Positions 16,538 to 24,835 of a DNA stretch of 59,216 nt are shown here, in pieces. Location of the stretch: the NCBI GenBank assembly GCA_945905835.1, contig CAMDQJ010000008.1, positions 1 through 59,216 of the forward strand. The letters are read 5' to 3'. The notes under the pieces were generated by a model. It had not been told where the DNA came from and searched no databases. It saw only the letters and a list, made by a program, of their open reading frames with translations. Each line of letters begins with the position of its first letter. The first letter of the stretch is position 1. The translations under genes were made by a program, and so were the position numbers. Source of the DNA: Asaia bogorensis (GTDB taxonomy: Bacteria > Pseudomonadota > Alphaproteobacteria > Reyranellales > Reyranellaceae).

Positions 16538-17707
16538 TCAGAATCCCGTCACGTCGAACATGTCGAGCAGGCCCTCGCCGTAGCGCGGTCCGAGCTCGAG
16601 CGACTGGCCGATCGAGGCGCCGTCGGGCGCGCCGTAGATCCACAGCTCCGACGCGATCAGCTTCAGCGTGCGATGGATCACCCACGGCCAACCCAGCCCG
16701 AGCGTCACCACGACGATCAGGTAGTTGAGCACCATGAAGCCCCACATCTGGCGCGTCGAGATGGAGCTGGAAAACAGGACTTTGCCGGCGCGGGTCCGCG
16801 AAACCAGATAGCGCAGCAGATAGGCCTGCCACCAGCAGCGCAGCGGCAGCACCAGCAGGCCGAACAGGACGTAGAGACCGAACGCCGCGAGTGCCGCCAG
16901 CAGCAGCGTGCGCATACTCGGCTGCGAGAACAGCGCCAGCAGGTCGTCGAACGAGCCGACCGTTTCCTCGAAGAGCTCGTAGAACACCCCAATGCCGACC
17001 GCGATGGCCACAATCCAGGCAAGGATGTTCAGGAAGTAGAAGCCGATATAGCGGCCGTAGACGTCGCCGGAACGTCCGGCGAACTCGAACCGTTGCGTGC
17101 CCAGCGTGAGGTTGGCGATGCGCGGTCGCGACAACACGATCGACACCAGCGGCTGCAGGAGCTGGCCGGTGAGCGCATTGGCGAGATTGAGGACCGACGC
17201 CAAGGCGCCGTAGGCCCATGCCGAACCCTTGAGACCGAGACGGATGCCGCGCCAGCGCGTGCGCGACAGACGATAGCGCAGGCCGGCATATTGGCCGACG
17301 AAGGCGAGGGGCACGCCGATGAAGGCAATCGACAGGTAATAAAGGTCGAAGAGGTCCATGTTCGCCGGCAGCGTCTCGTCGTAGCCGTACTTCCACACTG
17401 CCCACAGCATCCCGGCCCACAGGCCGAGGATCAGCAGCACCAGCACGAAGCCGAGAAACAACTCGACGCCGCGCCCGCGATACTCGAAGCGGTCGCCCAG
17501 GATCGACAGATGCGCCCACATGTAGCGGCGCAGCCGCGTGCGGCCCCAGAATCGCGACCACCCGAGCGTGACCACCATCAGGACGAGGTGCCGGAAATAG
17601 ATGGCGTAAAATTCCGAGAGCCTGCCGTCGTAACCCGGCCGGCTCGGCGCAAGATCGGGCACTGCGCCAGCGGGCTCTGCGCCCGGGGGAGCCGCGGCTT
17701 CACTCAT
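16538..17707 (-). CDS. DUF898 (YjgN-like) polytopic membrane protein
   Basis: The 389-residue protein begins with a soluble Pro/Ala-rich tail followed by YDGRLSEFYAIYFRHLVLMVVTLGWSRFWGRTRLRRYMWAHLSILG split over the first TM, the DUF898 signature. The signature repeats in the second half as YGRYIGFYFLNILAWI and LVSRTRAGKVLFSSS. At least six further hydrophobic segments are visible. Function is not established for the family. The tight coupling with the membrane-bound M48 protease two bases downstream suggests a shared envelope job, possibly as partner or substrate adaptor. It is divergent from the ethylmalonyl-CoA mutase gene. Confidence 0.85.
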   Translation of the reverse strand: MSEAAAPPGAEPAGAVPDLAPSRPGYDGRLSEFYAIYFRHLVLMVVTLGWSRFWGRTRLRRYMWAHLSILGDRFEYRGRGVELFLGFVLVLLILGLWAGMLWAVWKYGYDETLPANMDLFDLYYLSIAFIGVPLAFVGQYAGLRYRLSRTRWRGIRLGLKGSAWAYGALASVLNLANALTGQLLQPLVSIVLSRPRIANLTLGTQRFEFAGRSGDVYGRYIGFYFLNILAWIVAIAVGIGVFYELFEETVGSFDDLLALFSQPSMRTLLLAALAAFGLYVLFGLLVLPLRCWWQAYLLRYLVSRTRAGKVLFSSSISTRQMWGFMVLNYLIVVVTLGLGWPWVIHRTLKLIASELWIYGAPDGASIGQSLELGPRYGEGLLDMFDVTGF

Positions 17708-17750
17708 GTAATTATCTCAGGCCCCACCCACTGCACCGCAAAAAAATCCA

Positions 17751-17767
17751 TGCTGCGTTGCAGCATA
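17751..17767. promoter_or_regulatory. PhaR-like operator upstream of the ethylmalonyl-CoA mutase gene
   Basis: ATGCTGC-GTT-GCAGCAT is a perfect 7-bp dyad whose core CTGC-N3-GCAG matches the site reported for the polyhydroxybutyrate regulator PhaR of Paracoccus. It lies 47 bases before the mutase ATG, in the 106-base divergent gap shared with the DUF898 gene. Acetyl-CoA assimilation genes are sensible PhaR targets. PhaR itself is not in the window, so this is inference. Confidence 0.5.
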
Positions 17768-17813
17768 TACTCGCGTAGGCAAGTGTACGTCAACTCAGCC
17801 GGCAGCCGCCACA

Positions 17814-19793
17814 ATGACCGCCCCTATCCGCGACAAACCCTGGTTGATCCGCACCTAAGCGGGCCATTCGACGGCTGAAAAGTCGAATGAGCTCTATCGC
17901 AAGAACCTCGGCCGCGGGCAGACAGGGCTGTCCGTCGCCTTCGATCTGCCGACCCAGACCGGTTACGACAGCGACCATCCGCTGGCGCGCGGCGAGGTCG
18001 GCAAGGTGGGCGTCCCGATCGGCCATATCGGTGACATGCGCGCGCTGTTCGACGGCATCCCGCTCGACAAGATGAACACGTCGATGACGATCAACGCGCC
18101 GGCGGCGTGGCTGCTGGCGCTCTATATCGCCACCGCCGAAGCGCAGGGCGTCGAGCGCGCCAAGCTACAGGGCACGACGCAGAACGACATCATCAAGGAA
18201 TATCTGTCGCGCGGGACCTACATCTTCCCGCCCGAACCGTCGCTGCGGCTCACGGCCGACACCATCGGCTTCACCTATCGCGAAGTGCCGAAGTGGAACC
18301 CGATGAACGTCTGCAGCTATCACCTGCAGGAAGCCGGTGCGACGCCGCTACAGGAGCTGGCGTTCTCTCTCGCCAATGCCATCGCCGTGCTCGACACCGT
18401 CCGGGTGCGCGGCCAGGTCCCTGAGGCGGATTTTCCGCAGGTGGTCGGGCGCATCTCGTTCTTCGTCAATGCCGGTATCCGGTTCGTGACGGAAATCTGC
18501 AAGATGCGGGCCTTCGCCGAGCTGTGGGATGACATCACGCGCGAATGCTACGGCGTGGCCGACGCCAAGCAGCGGCTGTTTCGTTACGGCGTGCAGGTGA
18601 ACTCGCTCGGCCTCACCGAGCAGCAGCCGGAAAACAACGTCTATCGCATCCTGCTGGAAATGCTGGCCGTTGTGCTGAGCAAGAACGCGCGCGCCCGCTC
18701 GGTCCAGTTGCCGGCGTGGAACGAGGCGCTCGGCCTGCCGCGGCGATGGGGCCAGCAATGGTCGCTGCGTTTGCAGCAGATCATGGCCTACGAGACCGAC
18801 CTTCTAGAATACGGCGACATCTTCGACGGCAGCACCGAGATCGCGCGACGGGTCGAGAGCCTCAAGGCCAAAGCGTTGGCCGAGATGGCGCGCATCGAGG
18901 AACTGGGCGGCGCGATGGCGGCGATCGAGTCCGCCTACATGAAACAGCGGCTGGTCGAATCGAATCTCAAACGGCTTTCCGGCATCGAGTCAGGCGAGCA
19001 GACCGTGGTCGGCGCCAACGCCTTCACCGAGGCCGAGCCCTCGCCGCTGTCGGGCGGCGACGGCTCGATCCTGACGGTCGATGCCAATGTCGAGCGCGAC
19101 CAGATCGAGAAGCTGAAGATCTGGCGTTCATCGCGCGACGGCGCGTCGGTGAAGAAGGCATTGGCCGAACTTGCTTCGGCGGCGAAGGAAGACCGCAACG
19201 TCATGCCGGCCTCCATCGCCTGCGCGCAGGCCGGCGTCACCACGGGCGAATGGACCGATGCTCCGCGCCGCGTGTTCGGCGAATACCGCGCGCCGACAGG
19301 CGTGGCGCGCGCGGCCGGCGTCACCGATGGCCGACTCGAAGCCGCGCGCCGCGAGGTCGATGTCGTCTCGCGACGTCTGGGCCGCCGGATAAAAATCCTG
19401 GTCGGCAAGCCGGGGCTCGACGGCCATTCCAATGGCGCCGAGCAGATCGCCGTGCGTGCCCGCGACTGCGGCATGGAAGTGGTCTACGAGGGCATTCGCC
19501 TCACGCCGTAGCGCATCGTCAACGCAGCGCTCGAGGAGAGCGTGCATGTCGTGGGACTCTCGATCCTGTCGGGCGGCCATGTCTCGCTGGTCGCCGACGT
19601 GCTGGCCGGGTTGCGCGCCGCCGGCATCGGCGACGTGCCGGTCGTGGTGGGCGGCATCATCCCGCCGGCCGACGCCGCGACGCTGATCGCGGCCGGCGTG
19701 GCGCGCGTCTACACGCCCAAGGATTTCGACCTGGCGCAGATCATGCGCGACGTCGTCACCGTCGTCGACGCGGCGTGGAAAGAGGCGGCTTAA
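17814..19793 (+). pseudogene. meaA: ethylmalonyl-CoA mutase (MeaA-like) with two in-frame stop codons
   Basis: The frame is collinear with MeaA/Ecm over 660 codons without indels. It starts MTAPIRDKPWLIRT, then TAA at 17856-17858 where relatives have Tyr in LIRTYAGHSTAEKSN. It continues with SVAFDLPTQTGYDSDH and the mutase TIM barrel. The B12-binding domain has LVGKPGLDGHSNGAEQIA (DxHxxG, cobalt-ligand His) and then TAG at 19509-19511 after EGIRLTP, and ends LSILSGGH, VVGGIIP, RVYTPKDFDL. The enzyme interconverts ethylmalonyl- and methylsuccinyl-CoA in the ethylmalonyl-CoA pathway. Internal starts could give only barrel fragments without a complete cobalamin domain. It may be a pseudogene or carry sequencing errors. 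Confidence 0.9.
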
Positions 19794-20155
19794 GCCTTCC
19801 TCAAGGTTGCCGTCGCATGTGCCATCGGCTCGATCGGCGCATGGCTGAACAGCCAGGCCTCGGCATGGACGTCATCGCCGTCGCGGCGGATGACGCGCGA
19901 CAGCGAGATCACGTCGGCGGCCTGCGCCGCCCGCAGCATCGTCACGTTGATATGCGACAGGGACGCGCCGACACCAGCGGCAGCGCGCAGGGCAGTGTCG
20001 GCCACCGACAGCAACGCCGCGCCCGTCCAGCTCTCGCCGGGCGCTGCAGAAAAGCGCAGGCGGATATCCTGGTCGCCGGCCTCCTCGACGAAGACGTCGT
20101 GGCGGTCGCGCGCCGGCAGGGTGTCGAGAATCTTTTGCAGCTCCTCCTCGGTCAC
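19790..20155 (-). CDS. PaaI-family hotdog thioesterase
   Basis: The 121-residue protein shows the hotdog pattern: AALLSVADTALRAAAGVG in the central helix region, INVTMLRAAQAADVISLSRVIRR for the sheet, and a closing PMAHATATLRKA strand. Members hydrolyse acyl- or aryl-CoA thioesters; the substrate is unknown. GTG at 20155 is the likely start, overlapping the TGA of the upstream FkbM gene. The 3' end overlaps the stop of the convergent mutase gene by four bases (shared TTAA). The larger frame that extends upstream is a shadow of the FkbM gene. Confidence 0.8.
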   Translation of the reverse strand: MTEEELQKILDTLPARDRHDVFVEEAGDQDIRLRFSAAPGESWTGAALLSVADTALRAAAGVGASLSHINVTMLRAAQAADVISLSRVIRRDGDDVHAEAWLFSHAPIEPMAHATATLRKA

Positions 20156-20981
20156 GGAAAATCCTTGGTCCGCATCACCACGCAGGGTGTCGGCGAGGCG
20201 CGGAATTCCCACACCGAGACCATGCGGTCGATGCTGTCGCGCATCTGGTAACGCGCCGGAAAATCGATGTCGCGCAGGCGCTCGCGCACGCCGACGATTT
20301 CGTGGGTCGCGGCAAAGCGCTCCATGAGCAGGCGCGGAATGGTCGGGTCCATGCCCTCGTGCGCCTCGACGACGATGTCGAAGCGCCGCAGCGCCGGCAC
20401 CAGCGCGGGATCGAGCAGCTCCTTCTCGCCGCCCTCGATGTCGCACAGCAGCAGGGTCGGCTGGTCGGCGTAGGCGGCGAAATCGGCATGCGAGAACAGG
20501 CCGCCGACGACGATGCGGTCGGCAACGCCATTGACCGCGGCAAGATCGCGTACCATGCGTGGCTGTTCTCGTTGGTGTCGCGCGCCACGACCTGAGCCTC
20601 GGGGAAGAGACGCGCCAGGCCAACGGCGTAGTAGCCTTCGGCGGCGCCGATATCGAGGATCGTGCCATAGCGGCGGATGCGGCGCAGGCCGAGCCAATGC
20701 GGATGCAGCTCGCTTTCGTAGCAGCCCAGCAGCTTGGGAATGAAGCAGCCCTCCGCCACACCATGCTTGAATGTCATGCCGGCGAACGGACCGGACGCCA
20801 CAATGCCGCCGGTGGCCTGCAGCGCCGGCCCACGCAACATCTCGGCCCGCCACTTGGCGAGGATGCGGAGCGGGTTGTAGAGAGCCGGGCGCGGCTGGTC
20901 GCGGTGCTCGTCAAGAATGCGGCCGACGAGGCCGAAGACCCGAGCCGTGTACCCGTCGCCGGGCCGGTGAATGACTGTCAT
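20152..20981 (-). pseudogene. FkbM-family methyltransferase, frameshifted
   Basis: Translation from ATG 20981 gives MTVIHRPGDGYTARVFG, then RYGTILDIGAAEGYYAVGLARLFP (SAM motif I) and AQVVARDTNENSHA. The frame then goes off homology. A second frame resumes at MVRDLAAVNGVADRIVVGG, with LLLCDIEGGEKELLDPALVP (the FkbM DIEGxE motif) and ends at 20152. Restoring one base near 20556-20557 joins them into one 276-residue protein. Family members O-methylate sugars, lipids or natural products. The 3' end overlaps the start of the thioesterase gene. A single-base assembly error would produce the same picture. Confidence 0.8.
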
Positions 20982-21049
20982 GCGTGACGGAGTCTCGCAG
21001 AGCCCGGCGCCATTGTCATGCCGCGCGAAGCCCCTCATCTTGGCGACGG

Positions 21050-21931
21050 ATGTCCTTCCTCGACCATATCGCCCGCTGCAACAACGCCGACATGAGCCAG
21101 TTCGAGCCGTGGTTCGTCGGCGACACGCGCGCCGGGTTCATTCACGGTGAGTTCGCTGCGCACCTCGCGGCACGGCCCGACCTGTTCGCACAGCGCGACC
21201 GTCCGTGGCATCTCGCACCCACGCTCGACACCCCGGCCAAACGCAGCGAGGCGATCAGTGCCTGGCTGATCGACTTGCGAGGGCAGGGCCTGTTCAAGGG
21301 GTTGTGGCGCGAGGAGCGCTATCCGGTGACCTGGACCTTCGGCCGGCCGGCGCTGATGGAAATGGAACGCGCCGCCGTGCCGTGGCTGGGCGTGCGCGCC
21401 TTCGGGCCGCACATGACGGGCTATGTGCGCAAGGCCGACGGCCTGCACATCTGGGTGCCGCGCCGCGCCTACGACAAGCCGACCTATCCCGGCGAACTCG
21501 ACAACACCGTGGCCGGCGGCCAGCCGGCCGGCATCGGCCTGTTGGACAATCTCATAAAGGAGTGCAGCGAGGAGGCCGCGATCCCGAGCGAGCTGGCGCG
21601 CCAGGCCAAGGCCGTGGGCTTCGTGTCGTATTGGCATCAGTCGGGCGCAACACTGAAGCCCGACATCATGAGCTGCTTCGATCTCGAACTGCCCACTGAT
21701 TTCACGCCGCAGGCAAACGACGGCGAAGTGCATGGGTTTGAATTGTGGCCGGTGCGTCGTGTGTTCGAAACCGTACGAGACACGCTGGAGTTCAAATACA
21801 ACTGCAACCTCGTGCTGATCGATTTCTTCGTCCGTCACGGCCTGCTTGCAGCCGACGATCCGGATTTTTTTACGATCGTGGAACGCTTGAGGATGGGCCA
21901 GCCGGCCTCCAGCAGCTCGTCCAAAAGCTGA
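21050..21931 (+). CDS. NUDIX hydrolase with N-terminal DUF4743 domain
   Basis: The 293-residue protein starts MSFLDHIARCNNADMSQF, an N-terminal DUF4743-type domain typical of the Tnr3/YJR142W group. The C-terminal half is a NUDIX fold whose box reads GGQPAGIGLLDNLIKECSEE, with Lys in place of the usual Arg before the first Glu. Relatives act on oxidised thiamine diphosphates or related damaged nucleotides. The ATG at 21050 is chosen because homology begins there. It is a single gene, divergent from the FkbM gene. The substrate is inferred from family only. Confidence 0.85.
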   Translation: MSFLDHIARCNNADMSQFEPWFVGDTRAGFIHGEFAAHLAARPDLFAQRDRPWHLAPTLDTPAKRSEAISAWLIDLRGQGLFKGLWREERYPVTWTFGRPALMEMERAAVPWLGVRAFGPHMTGYVRKADGLHIWVPRRAYDKPTYPGELDNTVAGGQPAGIGLLDNLIKECSEEAAIPSELARQAKAVGFVSYWHQSGATLKPDIMSCFDLELPTDFTPQANDGEVHGFELWPVRRVFETVRDTLEFKYNCNLVLIDFFVRHGLLAADDPDFFTIVERLRMGQPASSSSSKS

Positions 21932-22051
21932 TTTCACACGATATGCGGTATATTTCGGTCGTGTGACAGCTAGATCTGGTATAGATTTGAACGATAGGAA
22001 TGAAGCGACCCGTAGGGAGGCGTCGGTTTTACGCAACGGGGGAGCACCCTC

Positions 22052-22405
22052 ATGTGTATGCGCGTCGTACTGGTTTTACTCCTGCTCTGTGGCCGGGTGT
22101 TCGCCCAGGATGGCCATCATGGTCAGCACCACGCCGAACATCACGACTGGTACAAGGAACTGAAACAGCCGGGCACTGGCTACTCGTGCTGCAACGGCAC
22201 GGTGAATGGCATCGAAGGCGACTGCCGGCAGACGCGCGCCTATCAGGGCGACGACGGCAACTGGCGCGCCTTGATCGACGGGCGATGGATGCCGGTGCCG
22301 CCACGACTGGTGCTGCAGAGTCTCGCACCCGACGGCAGCAGCCACATCTGCGCCAGCCGCAGCGGCACGATTTACTGCTTCATCGGTGGCTCACCGAAGA
22401 GCTGA
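22052..22405 (+). CDS. small secreted His-rich, Cys-containing protein of unknown function
   Basis: The 117-residue product has a signal peptide (MCMRVVLVLLLLCGRVFA, cleavage near FAQ). A His cluster follows: HHGQHHAEHHDWY, with seven His in 13 residues. The mature domain holds five Cys (YSCCNG, DCR, ICAS, YCF). His clusters at a mature N-terminus often bind metal, and the Cys could form disulfides in the periplasm, but no established family is recognised with certainty. GGGGGAG lies seven bases before the ATG. The gene is convergent with the Bug receptor gene, two bases apart. Confidence 0.75.
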   Translation: MCMRVVLVLLLLCGRVFAQDGHHGQHHAEHHDWYKELKQPGTGYSCCNGTVNGIEGDCRQTRAYQGDDGNWRALIDGRWMPVPPRLVLQSLAPDGSSHICASRSGTIYCFIGGSPKS

Positions 22406-22407
22406 AG

Positions 22408-23379
22408 TCACGACGGCGGCGGAATGTTCGAATCCTTGATCACCTTCTTCCACTTCGCGATCTCGCCCGTGATCACGGCGGTGTAATTCTCAGGCGTGCC
22501 GCCGACCGGCGTGAAGCCGAGGTCGATCAAGCGCGCACGGGTGGCGCTGTCGGCCAGGGCCTCGTTGAACGCCGCGTTGAGCCGCGCCACCAGCGGCGCC
22601 GGCGTGCCGCCGGACACCGAGATGCCGAACGGCACCGCAGCCTCCATGCCGACCAGCCCTGCCTCGCCCACCGTCGGCACGTCGGGCAGCAACACCGAAC
22701 GCTTCGACATCGCCACCGCCAGCCCGCGCAACTGGCCCGCCTTGACCGGCGCGGCGGTCGGCATCAGCACGTCGGAGAACAGCGGCACATGGCCCGCCAG
22801 CACGTCGCGCAAGGCTTCGGCGCTGCCCTTGTAGCTGACATGCTCGAGCGGCATGCCGCTGCGCGCCTTGAGGTACTCGCCCCACAGATGCGGGATGCTG
22901 CCGATGCCGGCCGAGGCATAGGCGATGGTCTTTCCGGGATTGGCCTTCGACCAGGCCAGGAGCTCGGCCACCGATTTGAACGGCGCATCGTTGTTGGCGG
23001 CGAGCAGCATCGGCAGGTCGACGAAGCTGATGACTGGCACGAGATCCTTGTCGATGTCGTAGGGCACTTTTATGCCGAAAGCGGCATTGCCGATCAGGGC
23101 AGCGGGCGTCAGCAGGATGGTGTGGCCGTCGGGCTTCGATTTGGCGGCGATCTCGGTGCCGATGATGGTGCCGCCGCCCGGCTTGTTGTCGACGATCACC
23201 TGCTGGCCCAGGATGGCCGTCAGCTTTTCCGCGACGATGCGCGAAGAGGTGTCGGTCGAGCCGCCCGGCGCATAGGGCACAATGAAACGGACCGGATGAT
23301 CGGGAAAATTCTGCGCAGCGGAGACGCGCGGCAAGGCGGCCAGCGTCGCGGCCGCACCCAGCAGGTGGCGGCGTTTCAT
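22408..23379 (-). CDS. Bug-family tripartite tricarboxylate transporter receptor
   Basis: The 323-residue protein begins with a twin-basic signal sequence (MKRRHLLGAAATLAALPRVSAA), then FPDHPVRFIVPYAPGGSTDTSSRIVAEKL, the Bug/TctC signature that contacts a carboxylate ligand. IVDNKPGGGTIIGT and the VSYKGSAEALRDVLAGHV segment complete the family profile. It binds a small carboxylated solute in the periplasm for a TctAB-type carrier. No membrane components lie nearby, which is common for orphan Bug receptors. GGGAGGAAA lies just upstream of the ATG at 23379. Confidence 0.93.
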   Translation of the reverse strand: MKRRHLLGAAATLAALPRVSAAQNFPDHPVRFIVPYAPGGSTDTSSRIVAEKLTAILGQQVIVDNKPGGGTIIGTEIAAKSKPDGHTILLTPAALIGNAAFGIKVPYDIDKDLVPVISFVDLPMLLAANNDAPFKSVAELLAWSKANPGKTIAYASAGIGSIPHLWGEYLKARSGMPLEHVSYKGSAEALRDVLAGHVPLFSDVLMPTAAPVKAGQLRGLAVAMSKRSVLLPDVPTVGEAGLVGMEAAVPFGISVSGGTPAPLVARLNAAFNEALADSATRARLIDLGFTPVGGTPENYTAVITGEIAKWKKVIKDSNIPPPS

Positions 23380-23446
23380 GGTTTTTCCTCCCTGAATTCT
23401 CGCTTGTCGTTTTGCCCAGCGTGCCACGGCATGCGAAGCTTGCGCA

Positions 23447-24835
23447 ATGAAGGACGGACAGGGGCTGGAGGTCAGCAACGCCGACGCTGAAGCGATCGCT
23501 TCTCTCGATTTCCTGGGAGAGCAGTGGCTTGCCTTCGGCAACCGCCTGGCCGAATTCGTCGCGGCAGCCGACAAGGAGGAGCGTTGCGCCCTCCTGCCGG
23601 CGATGGCGGCCAACCTCGTGCTGTCGATGAATTCAACCGAAGCCCATGCGACCGCCCAGCGCTATCTCGCGCGCGCGCAAAAACTCGCCGGCAGCAGCGC
23701 GAATGCCCGCGAGCGCGCCTGGCTTGCCACGACCGAGGCCTGGATCGAAGGCGACACCGACCGCTGCCTGAAGATCCACGAGGACATGGCGGCGGAGTGG
23801 CCGCGCGATCTGGTCTCCGCCAAGGTCGGCCAGCTCCACGCCATCAACCGCGGCGACGCGCCGGCGATGCTGCGCATCGGCGAGCGCATCATCGCCGCCA
23901 ATACCGACAACCACTATGTCTGGGCGATGTATGCCTTCAGCCTGGAGGAGAGCAACCGCATCGACGAGGCCGAAGCCGCGGCGCGCAAGGCGCTCGCCAT
24001 GGAGCGCCGCGATCCCTGGGCACACCACACGGTCGCCCATTGCCTCGAGGCGCGCGGCCAAATGCTCGAGGGCGTGGCCTTCCTCAAGGAGATGTCGGAC
24101 ACCTGGGAGAGCTGCAACTCCTTCATGTACACCCACAACTGGTGGCACCTCGCGCTGTTCCTGATCGACCTCGATCGCACCGACGAGGCGCTGGCGCTCT
24201 ACGACAGGCGCGTGTGGGGCGTGTGGAAGGAATTCTCCGAGGACCAGATCAACGCCATCTCGCTGCTGGCGCGGCTCGAACTGCGCGGCGTCGATGTCGG
24301 CAACCGCTGGGCCGACGTCGCGACCTATCTCAAGCCCCGCCTGCACGAACATTTCCTCGCCTTCCTCGACCTGCAATATCTCTACGGCCTGGCGCGCGCC
24401 GGCGAGCAGAGCGCCGTCACTGAAATGCTGGCGAGCCTCGAGGACCGTGCCGAGCGCGCCAGGCCGCACGAGCGCGAGGCCTGGGCCGACTGCGCCGTGC
24501 CGGCGGCGCACGGCCTCGCCGCCCATGCCAAGGGCGACCATGCCGAGGCCGCCCGCCTGCTCGGCCAGGCAATGCCGCACCTGCAGCCGATCGGCGGCAG
24601 CATCGCCCAGCGCGCGCTGTTCGGCGCCATCCATCTCGACGCCCTGATGTGCTCGGGCTGGAACGACGCCGCCGTCGCCATCCTGCAGGCCGACGAACGC
24701 GAGCGGCCGATGGTGCCCTCGACCAAGCGGGCGCTGGCCGATCTTTATCGCAAGCTCGGACGCGCCGAGGAGGGGCTGGCTGCGGAGTATCAGGCCGAGC
24801 AACTGGCGCGGCGCTATCAGGAGAGGACGACATGA
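23447..24835 (+). CDS. TTC38-like tetratricopeptide repeat protein
   Basis: This 462-residue, largely helical protein has several degenerate TPRs (for example YVWAMYAFSLEESNRIDEAEA, broken here by its loop). The TTC38-type core is DPWAHHTVAHCLEARGQMLE followed by THNWWHLALFLIDLDRTDEA. TTC38 relatives are soluble scaffolding or binding proteins without known activity. The stop overlaps the first amidase start by four bases (ATGA at 24832-24835), so all three genes 23447-27660 form one operon. The context suggests a role with the two amidases, but nothing in the sequence shows which. Confidence 0.85.
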   Translation: MKDGQGLEVSNADAEAIASLDFLGEQWLAFGNRLAEFVAAADKEERCALLPAMAANLVLSMNSTEAHATAQRYLARAQKLAGSSANARERAWLATTEAWIEGDTDRCLKIHEDMAAEWPRDLVSAKVGQLHAINRGDAPAMLRIGERIIAANTDNHYVWAMYAFSLEESNRIDEAEAAARKALAMERRDPWAHHTVAHCLEARGQMLEGVAFLKEMSDTWESCNSFMYTHNWWHLALFLIDLDRTDEALALYDRRVWGVWKEFSEDQINAISLLARLELRGVDVGNRWADVATYLKPRLHEHFLAFLDLQYLYGLARAGEQSAVTEMLASLEDRAERARPHEREAWADCAVPAAHGLAAHAKGDHAEAARLLGQAMPHLQPIGGSIAQRALFGAIHLDALMCSGWNDAAVAILQADERERPMVPSTKRALADLYRKLGRAEEGLAAEYQAEQLARRYQERTT

